Source: DATKKX01 sp035542775
Lineage (GTDB): Bacteria > Planctomycetota > Phycisphaerae > UBA1845 > UTPLA1
Direction: 5' to 3'
Length of the DNA stretch: 24,241 nucleotides
Assembly: GCA_035542775.1 (NCBI GenBank)
Contig: DATKKX010000161.1
Location: forward strand, 1 to 24,241
Part shown: piece by piece, positions 7,030 to 14,327 of the stretch
How the letters are laid out: each line of letters begins with the position of its first letter
Numbering within the stretch: the first letter of the stretch is position 1
The notes under the pieces: generated by a model
What the model was told of the DNA's origin: nothing
Database searches by the model: none
Seen by the model: only the letters and a program-made list of their open reading frames with translations
Position numbers and translations under genes: made by a program

Positions 7030-9255
7030 ATGATCGCTTCCCTGGTTCTTGCCGCTTTGATCAGTCTCCCAAGCCAACCTCCCTCACCCCGGCCCGCCGA
7101 AACAACCATAGCGCCGACCTCGCAGAAGGAAACCCCCGCCTACCTGGATCCGTCTCGTCTGATCGACGAACGTGTAGCGGATCTGGTCGGGCGAATGACT
7201 CTGGAAGAGAAGGTCTCGCAGATGGTCCATGACAGCCCCGCCATCGACCGGCTCAACGTGCCCGCCTACAACTGGTGGAGCGAGGGCCTGCACGGCGTGG
7301 CCCGCGCCGGGCGGGCAACCGTGTTTCCCCAGGCCATCGGTCTTGGGGCGACCTTCGACGAGGACTTGGTTTATCGCGTCGCCTCCTGCATCTCCGACGA
7401 AGCCCGAGCCATGTACCAGGAGGCGGTCCGGCGCGGCTTTCACCGGCGGTACTGCGGGCTCACCTTCTGGTCCCCCAACGTGAACATCTTCCGCGATCCG
7501 CGCTGGGGCCGCGGCCAGGAAACCTACGGCGAAGACCCCTGGCTGACCGCCCGGCTGGGTACCGCGTTTGTTCGCGGTCTGCAAGGCGATCATCCCAAGT
7601 ACTTGAAAACCGCCGCCTGTGCCAAGCACTTCGCCGTACACAGCGGCCCGGAAGGGGAACGATCGCATTTCAACGCCGTGGCCAGTCCCAAAGACCTGCG
7701 CGAAACCTATCTGCCGGCGTTCAAGGCCCTTGTCGAAAGCGGCGTCGCCGGCGTGATGTGCGCCTACAACGCCACCAACGGCCAGCCCTGTTGCGCCAAC
7801 AAGCCGCTCCTGGTCGACATCCTGCGCGACGAGTGGCGTTTCCAGGGATACATCGTCAGCGATTGCTGGGCCATGCAGAACCTGCGGACCGAGCACAAGG
7901 TCGTCGCCGAAGCCCCTGAAGGCGCGGCCCTGGCGGCCAACGCCGGTGTCAACCTCGACTGCGGTGAGGAGTACCCCGCTCTCGCGCAAGCGGTCCCGCG
8001 CGGTCTGGTGAACGAATCGCGCGTAGACGAACTGCTCTCTCAGCTCCTCCGAGTGCGTTTCCGTCTGGGGCTCTTCGACCCGCCGGAGGCCAATCCCTAC
8101 ACCAGGATCCCGCCTGACGTGATCCACAGTCCCCAACATCAGACACTGGCACGCGAAGCCGCGCAGAAGTCCATTGTGCTGCTCAAGAACAACGGCGTGC
8201 TCCCCCTTCGCAAGGACACTTCCTGGGTCTATGTGACCGGGCCCACCGCCACCTCCATCGAGGCACTTCTGGGCAACTACTACGGCGTCTCTGACAACAT
8301 GGTCACCATCCTCGAGGGGATCGCCGGGAAGCCCGCCCCCGGAGGTATGGTCAAGTACCACCGCGGCTGCCTGTTGCGCGATACGCGGAACCCGCCCATC
8401 ACCGCAGGCGAAGACGCGGCCAGGCGAGCCGACGTGACCATCGCCGTCATGGGAATCACCGGAATCATCGAGGGTGAGGAGGGCGAGTCTCTCGCAACCC
8501 TTCGCCGCGGCGATCGGGATGATCTTGGGCTTCCCGCCGGCCAGTTGGAATTCCTGAAGAAACTCCGCAACGACAACCAGAAGCCGATCGTGGTCGTCCT
8601 CACGGGCGGTTCGCCCATCTGCAGTCCGGAACTGCACGATCTCGCCGATGCCGTCCTTTTCGTCTGGTACCCCGGCGAGCAGGGCGGGACCGCTGTCGCG
8701 GACGTTCTTTTCGGCGACGTGGCCCCCGCCGGCCGACTTCCGGTTACATTCCCAAAATCGGCCGAGCAGATTCCGCCGTTTGAAGACTACGCGATGCAGG
8801 GAAGAACATACCGCTACATGAAAGAGGAACCGCTCTATCCTTTCGGCTTCGGGCTCAGTTACACGACATTCACATACAGCGATTTGAAACTGACCCCGGA
8901 CAAGATCGGAGCTGGAGGATCGTCAGAAGCGACTGTCTCGGTGACGAATACCGGCAACGTAGCCGGCGATGAGGTCGTGCAACTCTATCTGCGCAAGCAG
9001 CAAACGTCTGACGTACCCGTTCCCTGGGCCCTGAGAGGATTTCGCCGAGTTTCTCTCAAACCTCAGGAGCACACGACCGTACGTTTTGCTCTTTCTCCGG
9101 ATGTGATGATGTCGGTCGACGATGCCGGCCGCAGCATTCTTGAACCCGGCCACTACGAGGTACTGGTCGGCGGCTCATCTCCCAGTCCCCGCAGCCAGGC
9201 GCTCGGCAGCGCCAAGCCCGTCACCGCTGGTTTCATGCTGACCCCCTCGGATTAG
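7030..9255 (+). CDS. Secreted GH3 beta-glucosidase / beta-xylosidase
   Basis: This glycoside hydrolase family 3 enzyme removes terminal beta-linked glucose or xylose from oligosaccharides. The 741 residues run signal peptide (1-16 or so), GH3 N-terminal barrel (about 45-345), GH3 C-terminal domain (about 380-615) and fibronectin III-like domain (about 635-713). The nucleophile is Asp278 in YIVSDCWA. The likely acid/base lies in the acidic EGEEGE cluster (481-486) before GDRDDLGLP. Substrate-site segments include WWSEGLHGVARAG (82-94) and SPNVNIFRDPRWGRG (148-162). 'KHF' at 199-201 is the family's Lys-His pair. The EGLHG and W-S-P-N pattern is seen in the xylosidase-like branch, so xylosidase activity is as likely as glucosidase. 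The start has GGAG seven bases upstream. It is transcribed away from the hydrolase-dehydrogenase pair. Confidence 0.92.
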   Translation: MIASLVLAALISLPSQPPSPRPAETTIAPTSQKETPAYLDPSRLIDERVADLVGRMTLEEKVSQMVHDSPAIDRLNVPAYNWWSEGLHGVARAGRATVFPQAIGLGATFDEDLVYRVASCISDEARAMYQEAVRRGFHRRYCGLTFWSPNVNIFRDPRWGRGQETYGEDPWLTARLGTAFVRGLQGDHPKYLKTAACAKHFAVHSGPEGERSHFNAVASPKDLRETYLPAFKALVESGVAGVMCAYNATNGQPCCANKPLLVDILRDEWRFQGYIVSDCWAMQNLRTEHKVVAEAPEGAALAANAGVNLDCGEEYPALAQAVPRGLVNESRVDELLSQLLRVRFRLGLFDPPEANPYTRIPPDVIHSPQHQTLAREAAQKSIVLLKNNGVLPLRKDTSWVYVTGPTATSIEALLGNYYGVSDNMVTILEGIAGKPAPGGMVKYHRGCLLRDTRNPPITAGEDAARRADVTIAVMGITGIIEGEEGESLATLRRGDRDDLGLPAGQLEFLKKLRNDNQKPIVVVLTGGSPICSPELHDLADAVLFVWYPGEQGGTAVADVLFGDVAPAGRLPVTFPKSAEQIPPFEDYAMQGRTYRYMKEEPLYPFGFGLSYTTFTYSDLKLTPDKIGAGGSSEATVSVTNTGNVAGDEVVQLYLRKQQTSDVPVPWALRGFRRVSLKPQEHTTVRFALSPDVMMSVDDAGRSILEPGHYEVLVGGSSPSPRSQALGSAKPVTAGFMLTPSD

Positions 9256-9267
9256 GAGACGCAACGT

Positions 9268-9315
9268 ATGCCACGACCCCTTTCCGTCTTCGCTCTGAAG
9301 CACGCATCGCCCTGA
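9268..9315 (+). pseudogene. Possible truncated reading-frame start after the GH3 gene
   Basis: An AGGAGA motif (9254-9259) that overlaps the GH3 stop codon is followed nine bases later by an ATG. The ATG opens a frame of only 15 codons, MPRPLSVFALKHASP, before a stop. The arrangement looks like the ribosome entry of a next cistron whose body has been lost or frameshifted. A +1 shift would continue into a longer open frame but with no recognisable protein. It could also be chance. The stretch up to 9410 holds nothing else that I can support. Confidence 0.15.
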
Positions 9316-9410
9316 CACTCGGCGAAGACCGGCAGCGTGGTAGGGGAAGCAGCGCGGATCTGGCACCGGCAGGTTCACCCGTTCGACAGGCAGACGACGG
9401 GCCAGCCGCC

Positions 9411-11477
9411 TCACCCGCCGAGCAGCAACTCGACGAACGCGGCGATGTCCCGCCCATCCACAACGGTGTCACCGTTGCAGTCAGCGCGCATGTTGTCACA
9501 GCTCGGATACAGGTCGCCGTATTGCGTGGGATCTGTCAGGGCCAGAACGAAGGCCGAAACGTCGGCATGATCGATCAGCCCGTCGCAGTTCAGGTCTCCT
9601 GAGATCACGATGGCTACGTCGCGCACGAGGCGGACGTAGTTGTAGATGCGGATGGCATCCCCCTGCGGCCCGTGGCCGGTCGGGTAATCGTTGGGGTCGC
9701 CGATTTTCGGATCGCTCCGCTGGCAGCCCGCGCCATGTACATCGACCCACGCGCTACCCATGTAACCCAGCCCCCGGCCAAAGCAGACGTACACCGCAAA
9801 CGAGCCATAGTACGAGCCCGGCCCGGTTGTGCTGATATGGGTCGTGCTGGTCCAGTAGTAGGGATAATCCGTCTGACCTCCCTCGTTGATAATGGCGGTG
9901 CAACTGAAGACGGGGCTGATGGCCGCCGAGCCGGTGGTGTCGGGCGATCTGGTGTAATCGACGATGCTCTGCAATTCCTTGGCGTTCGGCAGCCGCCAGT
10001 CGTTATGACCGAGGTAGCTCTGAGAGTTTTTCGTCTGCACCCACGCCAGGGCGCCCTCCCAATTCAGGCCCGTGCCGCTGTCGGTCCTGGACCACATGAG
10101 GCTTGTAGAGCGGTCGGTGACGGTTCCATCACCGTTGTCGATGAGGTTGTTGACGGCATAGTGTGTGCCACCGCGCACGCACTGCACCAGGAAGGTTTTG
10201 TCCCCGCCGCCGGGGGCGGTCAGGCCGTAGCCCTTGATGCGGCCGTCGGCGAGGTTCACACCGAAGAGCAGGGCTTCGTAAGCAGTGCTGACATACAGCG
10301 TGCTGGATGCATATTGTGAGTCGATGATCCGCTCGCCCGCGCTCGTGTCTCCGTAGGCGAAATCGAAGTAGTCGGTGTCGATGAACGGCGTCAGCCAGGA
10401 CGTGTCGGTGCCCGTATAGCCGCTGGGATCAGTCCCTCGAAAGTCGATCAGCGAATAGAGTTCCTTGATGGTCGGCAGGCGCCAATCGCTGAACCCGCCG
10501 TAGTGGGCGGCGTTGAGCGCGGCGGGGCGGGCCTGGGCCTGGGTCCAGGTCAGCTTGTCGGTGGCACGGATGGAGCCGTCGCCATTGGTGTCCGGAGTGT
10601 GCTGCCAGGTCAGGCCGGTGATGTTGTCGTGAACGGTGAGCCCGTCACTGCTAAGGGTAAAGCCGGGCTGGTGGCCGGCATGCTGAGAATCCTGGCCATA
10701 AAACGCCTGACCGGTCTGCGGGCAGGTGATCTGGCTGGTGTTGTTGTAGCAGGTGACCTGTCCGGTATCGACGACGGGGTAGTTGTCCGGGGGCAGCTCG
10801 ATCACGGTCAGTACCGCCTCGTCGGAGGCGGCCGAGCCGTAGTTGTTGGTGACCACGCACCGGTAATTGCCCGCATCGCTCAGGGCCACCGGGTTGATGG
10901 CGTAAGATGTGCCGGTTGCGTCGCCGATGTCGATGTCGTTCTTCTGCCACTGGTAGCTCAGCGGGGCGGTGCCCGAGGCCGTCACCGTGAAGGACACATA
11001 GCCGCCCGTCGCAGCGGTCTGAGACTGCGGCTGCTGCGTGATGCTCGGCGGCATGCTGGTTCCCGCGGTGACAGTGAAACCGCCGGCCTTGGAGAAGACG
11101 AGCGTGCCGCTGGGGGTTGAGAAAGTGATGGTCGCGTCTTTGGCGCCCGCGGGCTCGCCGGAGGGGATGTTGAAGCGGGCCGTCACGATGTACTGGCTGG
11201 AATGCGTCGCGGAGGTCCCGCTGATGCTGCCGATCGTCACGTTGAGCGGCATGACCCCGGCGGGGGGCGCCGGCGGCGCGTCAGTGTCCAGCGTGAAAGT
11301 CACCAGCAGATTGGTTGTTCCCTGCGCCGCGGAGTTCGGGTTTATCACGGTGATCTGGTTGGTGGCCTGGCCGAGGGCGGAGGCCGGTGAGAGACTCAGC
11401 AGGGTCAATATGACAATTCCTGTTCCCCAGCCAACCTGGCAACTCCATCGGGTGGCTGCAGTCGGTCTGTACATCAT
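9411..11477 (-). CDS. Secreted multi-domain protein: IPT-like, Ig-like, two DUF1566/Lcl domains, dockerin-like end
   Basis: This large exported protein of 688 residues is probably surface-bound or extracellular. In order it has a signal peptide with a hydrophobic core (about 17-35), an IPT/TIG-like beta domain (about 39-139) and an Ig-like domain (about 145-225, 'YQWQKND' and 'DAGNYRCVVTN'). Two DUF1566 (Lcl C-terminal) domains follow (about 238-434 and 442-620), each with a 'DWRLP..KEL' motif (331-340 and 493-502). The end is dockerin-like with two calcium-loop motifs, DLNCDGLIDHAD (628-639) and DCNGDTVVDGRD (666-677). The frame stays open to 12035. However, GGGAGA (11481-11486) sits just before the tandem ATGs at 11477 and 11474, and the signal peptide begins there, so the upstream stretch is non-coding. 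The second ATG has the better spacing. Function is unknown; adhesion or cell-surface binding is an inference. Confidence 0.85.
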   Translation of the reverse strand: MMYRPTAATRWSCQVGWGTGIVILTLLSLSPASALGQATNQITVINPNSAAQGTTNLLVTFTLDTDAPPAPPAGVMPLNVTIGSISGTSATHSSQYIVTARFNIPSGEPAGAKDATITFSTPSGTLVFSKAGGFTVTAGTSMPPSITQQPQSQTAATGGYVSFTVTASGTAPLSYQWQKNDIDIGDATGTSYAINPVALSDAGNYRCVVTNNYGSAASDEAVLTVIELPPDNYPVVDTGQVTCYNNTSQITCPQTGQAFYGQDSQHAGHQPGFTLSSDGLTVHDNITGLTWQHTPDTNGDGSIRATDKLTWTQAQARPAALNAAHYGGFSDWRLPTIKELYSLIDFRGTDPSGYTGTDTSWLTPFIDTDYFDFAYGDTSAGERIIDSQYASSTLYVSTAYEALLFGVNLADGRIKGYGLTAPGGGDKTFLVQCVRGGTHYAVNNLIDNGDGTVTDRSTSLMWSRTDSGTGLNWEGALAWVQTKNSQSYLGHNDWRLPNAKELQSIVDYTRSPDTTGSAAISPVFSCTAIINEGGQTDYPYYWTSTTHISTTGPGSYYGSFAVYVCFGRGLGYMGSAWVDVHGAGCQRSDPKIGDPNDYPTGHGPQGDAIRIYNYVRLVRDVAIVISGDLNCDGLIDHADVSAFVLALTDPTQYGDLYPSCDNMRADCNGDTVVDGRDIAAFVELLLGG

Positions 11478-11770
11478 GGATCTCCCGATAGCGCGACAGT
11501 GTCTCCACGGGCGGCCGCCATGCTCCTGTAGACGAAACGCACGCGGGAGCCTCCGATTCGCAGGGGAGAGGTATTTTTTTCGGTTAGCTCGTTTTTGGGG
11601 ATAAGGGAGATGCGTCGTGCTGGGCGGTGGACACGGTTCCGAATCCCTGGGGGTCCTGACGTTTTCGTGCCATAGCCGGGTTGGCCTTCGCCGCTCAGGC
11701 ATGGATAAGGAGCGTGTCGGGGTAGTGAAGGGCCCGCTCCGACATCCGTGTCCAATGGGCGGAGCCGGTG

Positions 11771-11962
11771 ATGGCCGACGGCGATCCAGGCTCTGCGGGA
11801 CCGCTGTACCGGCTGAAAAACACCGACGAGTAGGCTCTGGCAGGGCTCCTCTCGCAACACCGCGACCGGCTTCTTCGGATGGTCGAGTCTCGGATGGATG
11901 CGCGGCTCCTGGGCCGCGTGGAGGTCGAGCATGTCCTGCACGAGGCCTACCCGGACGCGGCC
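11771..11962 (+). pseudogene. Relic of a planctomycete-type ECF RNA polymerase sigma factor (N-terminal region 2 only)
   Basis: Reading from the ATG at 11771 in one frame gives MADGDPGSAGPLYRLKNTDE, a TAG stop at 11831-11833, then ALAGLLSQHRDRLLRMVESR, MDARLLGRVEVEHVLHEAYP and DA. The second part matches the region-2 start of planctomycete ECF sigma factors, which commonly read like 'QHRDRLRRMV..RLDRRL.GRVDPSDVLQEAY'. The stop lies where family members have a glutamine or glutamate ('DE.ALA'), so a CAG-to-TAG or GAG-to-TAG change is plausible. A GGAG sits six bases before the ATG. Similarity ends near 11962, and the frame closes at 11998-12000 without the rest of region 2 or any region 4, so the gene is dead twice over. 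Its end overlaps the 3' end of the convergent HAD gene. The preceding 11478-11770 shows no gene; it holds the leader of the - strand secreted protein. Confidence 0.7.
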
Positions 11963-13041
11963 AGCGCAGGCGTACCACGCCGCGCGCCGCTCCTCTGACC
12001 GTCGACATTTGCACGGCCGTCAGGAGTTGCGCCATCCTGCCAGGGGAATAGGACTTTCCAGTCCTTCTTCATGCTGATGACTCCCCAGTTCCGCTGTCTG
12101 GCCTCTGTCATCAGTTCGTCGGAAAACGTGCCGACCTTCGATTCCGCCCCGTAGGCGTACTCGCGCTCCGCGTCGTCATGGTGAACCAGCATCATTAGCC
12201 GCGCGCCGGTGCCCGCCTGCGTATACTCCAGCATCTGCCGGTCGCCGTTCGAATTGCCGAAGGCCGCGACAGGCCGGCGGCCGATCATCATGTTGATTCC
12301 TTCCGGTTTGCCGGTCTTGTCGTCGAGCAGTATTACCTCGGGCAGCTTCACCAGGACCGGCCTGCCGTCCCGGCCGTAGTCATACCTTACCTTCCCGACA
12401 CTGCCGACGACCTGCTCGGGGGGAACGCCGTAGATGCCGTCCGCGAAAGACCGCACGAAGTCCTGTCCGCCGCCGGTGACGATGTACGTCTTGAAGCCCT
12501 TGGCGCGGAGATACCGCATTACTTCCAGCATGGGTTGATAGACCAGTTCGGTATGAGGACGCTTGAATCGCGGGTGCTCCGCGGCGGCCAGCCAGCCCGT
12601 CACCTCGTTCTGGAACTCCTCCACGGTCATGTTGCTGTGCGTGGCGGCAATGATCTTCTCGAAATCTTTGATGTTGAAGCGGGCGATGGTGTCGCGGTCG
12701 TTGGTGACGACCGCCTTGAACGGCTCCTCGCTCTGCCATTCAGGGTGTTGCGGCGCGGTGGTCATCACCTGCGCGATCGCGAACGAGATTTGCGGATAGA
12801 TCGGCTGCTCGACCCACAGAGTGCCGTCGTTGTCAAAAACCGCGATGCGTTGCTCGCCGGGCACGAACTCAGGGCTGTTCTTCGCCGTGGCGGCGAGGAC
12901 GAAGTCAAGGATGCAGCGCTTCGCCGGGCCGTCGTTCCAGGACGGTAATGGATCATGAGCTCCGGGCGTGGTTGTGCACCCGACACAGAATACCAGGATA
13001 GCCACACTGTACAGGACCGGCATGATGCTCTGTTTCCTCAT
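11947..13041 (-). CDS. HAD-superfamily phosphatase, lipoprotein
   Basis: This exported phosphohydrolase of the haloacid dehalogenase superfamily has 364 residues. AAGGAG lies five bases before the ATG at 13041; a GTG two codons earlier is less likely. The leader ends VFCVGC with the lipid-modified Cys22. Catalytic motifs are motif I FDNDGT (Asp70 nucleophile, Asp72), motif II VTGGG (Thr189), motif III Lys245 and motif IV GNSNGD (262-267). The insert of about 100 residues between motifs I and II serves as a cap. Members with the 'FDNDGTLW.EQP' start are found as periplasmic acid-phosphatase-like proteins; the substrate is not known to me. The last 30 residues, after 'WKVLFPW', look like low-complexity read-through into the region of the sigma relic and may not be original. 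The unrecognised lipoprotein gene lies upstream on the same strand. Confidence 0.85.
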   Translation of the reverse strand: MRKQSIMPVLYSVAILVFCVGCTTTPGAHDPLPSWNDGPAKRCILDFVLAATAKNSPEFVPGEQRIAVFDNDGTLWVEQPIYPQISFAIAQVMTTAPQHPEWQSEEPFKAVVTNDRDTIARFNIKDFEKIIAATHSNMTVEEFQNEVTGWLAAAEHPRFKRPHTELVYQPMLEVMRYLRAKGFKTYIVTGGGQDFVRSFADGIYGVPPEQVVGSVGKVRYDYGRDGRPVLVKLPEVILLDDKTGKPEGINMMIGRRPVAAFGNSNGDRQMLEYTQAGTGARLMMLVHHDDAEREYAYGAESKVGTFSDELMTEARQRNWGVISMKKDWKVLFPWQDGATPDGRANVDGQRSGARRGTPALAASG

Positions 13042-13193
13042 TGTCACTCCTTGCCTGGCAGTCCGGGATCCCAGCCGGTCGGCTGCCTTACAGTGCGTCG
13101 AAATCCGTGTTGCGTTTCTGCTCTGCCCGATGTGAATCCCGGCCGATCCTCGTTGGCGTCATGCGTTCCGGACGCTGCCCATGCCGCCACACC

Positions 13194-13880
13194 TCAACGC
13201 CCCAGCGCGCTTCCCGGAGTCGAGGCGGGCACGCCTACCAACCAAATGTCCTGACATCTGCCGGACGCGTCGAATTCCAGCACGCAGTCCCGCGCCCCCA
13301 TGAAGTCAACGATGCTGGAGACGTCATACACTCGGAGCATGTTCCCCGTATCGCGATCGCGAAGCGTCAAGATCGGTTTCCTGAACTGTTCCTTGGTGCC
13401 CACTTCCTGCGGGGTCTTGCCAAGCACCATCTCCTTCAGCACCATCTTTTTGACGATGTCCTTGCCGCCGTCGGGATCATTCTGCATCTTGGCAAGGGCG
13501 ACGATTCTCCCGTGTTCGGCTTCGACCACCCATCGATACTTGGCCAGCAGGTCGCCCTTGACGGGGTAAGTGATCATCTCGCGCCTGCCCGGTATTTCCA
13601 TCATTGTCCGCTGGCGCCGGCCGAACTCGGCGTCGGCCGCGGCAACGGGCCGCCCAATGAGCTTATTGCCGCGGTCGGCGACATCGGCGTCGTCGACCGC
13701 ATCGCCGACGACCTTGATGCCGAGGTTGGCGATCGTCGCATAGGGACTGCAGCCGGCCGCCGCGAGAACGAGGGCGATGCTCAACAGGCTCGCGTTATGC
13801 GGGCGTGGTGCCGACGGAAACATGTTCCTCAGCCGCGAGCAAACGGCGCCGCCATTTCCGGTGACCGTCTTGACTTTCAT
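13194..13880 (-). CDS. Conserved-looking lipoprotein of unknown function
   Basis: This is a 228-residue protein that I do not recognise. The ATG at 13880 follows AGGGAG by nine bases. The N-terminus is a long leader ending LVLAAAGC, a good lipobox with the lipid-anchored Cys44. Met20 would give a more usual leader length but has poorer ribosome-site spacing. The mature part is rich in charged residues and ends with a beta-rich stretch, 'DCVLEFDASGRCQDIWLVGV' (about 196-215), resembling the last strands of small envelope lipoproteins of the SmpA/OmlA kind; this resemblance is loose. The frame extends upstream to 13973 but without a ribosome site. A sigma-70-like promoter (14008-14035) points toward it. 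The HAD lipoprotein gene starts about 150 nt downstream, so the two may be co-expressed. Confidence 0.75.
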   Translation of the reverse strand: MKVKTVTGNGGAVCSRLRNMFPSAPRPHNASLLSIALVLAAAGCSPYATIANLGIKVVGDAVDDADVADRGNKLIGRPVAAADAEFGRRQRTMMEIPGRREMITYPVKGDLLAKYRWVVEAEHGRIVALAKMQNDPDGGKDIVKKMVLKEMVLGKTPQEVGTKEQFRKPILTLRDRDTGNMLRVYDVSSIVDFMGARDCVLEFDASGRCQDIWLVGVPASTPGSALGR

Positions 13881-14007
13881 GAGGGAATACTCCCTTGAAC
13901 GTGAGTCGCATTGCTGGCTGCGGCGATAGGCGGCGTCGATCCCTCCGTCAGACAGACAGCTCGGCCAACGCAAACAAAACAGGTCGGAAAAGCCTGGTCG
14001 CCGCGAG

Positions 14008-14035
14008 ATCGTAGTCCAACCGGGTCGAGTGTCAA
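14008..14035 (-). promoter_or_regulatory. Sigma-70-like promoter for the unknown lipoprotein gene
   Basis: On the - strand a perfect TTGACA (14035-14030) is followed after 16 bp by TACGAT (14013-14008), which matches TATAAT at four of six positions including the key A and T. Transcription would start near 14000 and give a leader of about 120 nt before the ATG at 13880. The pair faces the lipoprotein gene and lies in the only non-coding region between two divergent genes. Confidence 0.5.
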
Positions 14036-14117
14036 CCGGACAACGCCCTTGGACGGACCGCGGTCATTGTGGATGGGCTAATCAGAAGCGAGCGCCGGCC
14101 AGAGTGGCCTGACGGCA

Positions 14118-14135
14118 ATGGCGCCTTGGCGCCAT
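14118..14135. repeat. 18-bp dyad, possible operator
   Basis: ATGGCGCC TT GGCGCCAT is a perfect two-fold dyad with eight-base arms and a two-base centre. It lies about 70 bp upstream of the -10 box of the chemosensory operon and about 80 bp upstream of the lipoprotein promoter on the other strand. The centre is too short for a stable hairpin loop, so a protein-binding site is more plausible than a terminator. Smaller dyads are nearby: GACCGCGGTC at 14056-14065 and GGCCA-GAG-TGGCC at 14097-14109. Confidence 0.35.
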
Positions 14136-14181
14136 CCTTGATGCCCGGGAGACCTTCATGCGTGTCAGGCCGGGAGACGCT

Positions 14182-14210
14182 CTTGGTTGCGGAGAGCGTT
14201 CGACTATAAT
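14182..14210 (+). promoter_or_regulatory. Sigma-70-like promoter of the chemosensory operon
   Basis: A perfect TATAAT -10 box occupies 14205-14210. The -35 element is weak (TTGGTT at 14183-14188, 16-bp spacing). Transcription would start near 14217, about 110 nt before the HPt-STAS start. A seven-base inverted repeat (ACGCTCT 14177-14183, AGAGCGT 14193-14199) covers the -35 and spacer and could be an operator, though arms this short also occur by chance. A weak -35 with a strong -10 suggests activator dependence; this is an inference. Confidence 0.55.
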
Positions 14211-14327
14211 CGGGCTGACTGGTGTCGTTCAGGGCCGTTGTGAGCGGTTTCGCGGACGAGCGAACGGTGGTCCTGGCTTCGTCGCCTCTTGCTTCGAGGA
14301 ACAGGCGAAGTCTGGTTCGGAATTCCT

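Noticed and set aside
7084..8637. Open frame of 517 codons on the - strand inside the GH3 gene
   Set aside because: It is the antisense of a GH3 gene with all family motifs, and its own product has no recognisable domain. Long antisense frames are expected in GC-rich DNA.
11478..12035. Upstream extension of the secreted DUF1566 protein frame by 186 codons
   Set aside because: The extension is Arg/Pro-rich, precedes a clear signal peptide and covers the sigma relic on the other strand. The ribosome site lies at 11481-11486, next to the internal ATG pair.
11617..12051. Open frame of 144 codons on the + strand over the sigma relic
   Set aside because: It is in a different frame from the sigma-like peptide and its product is a basic low-complexity chain.
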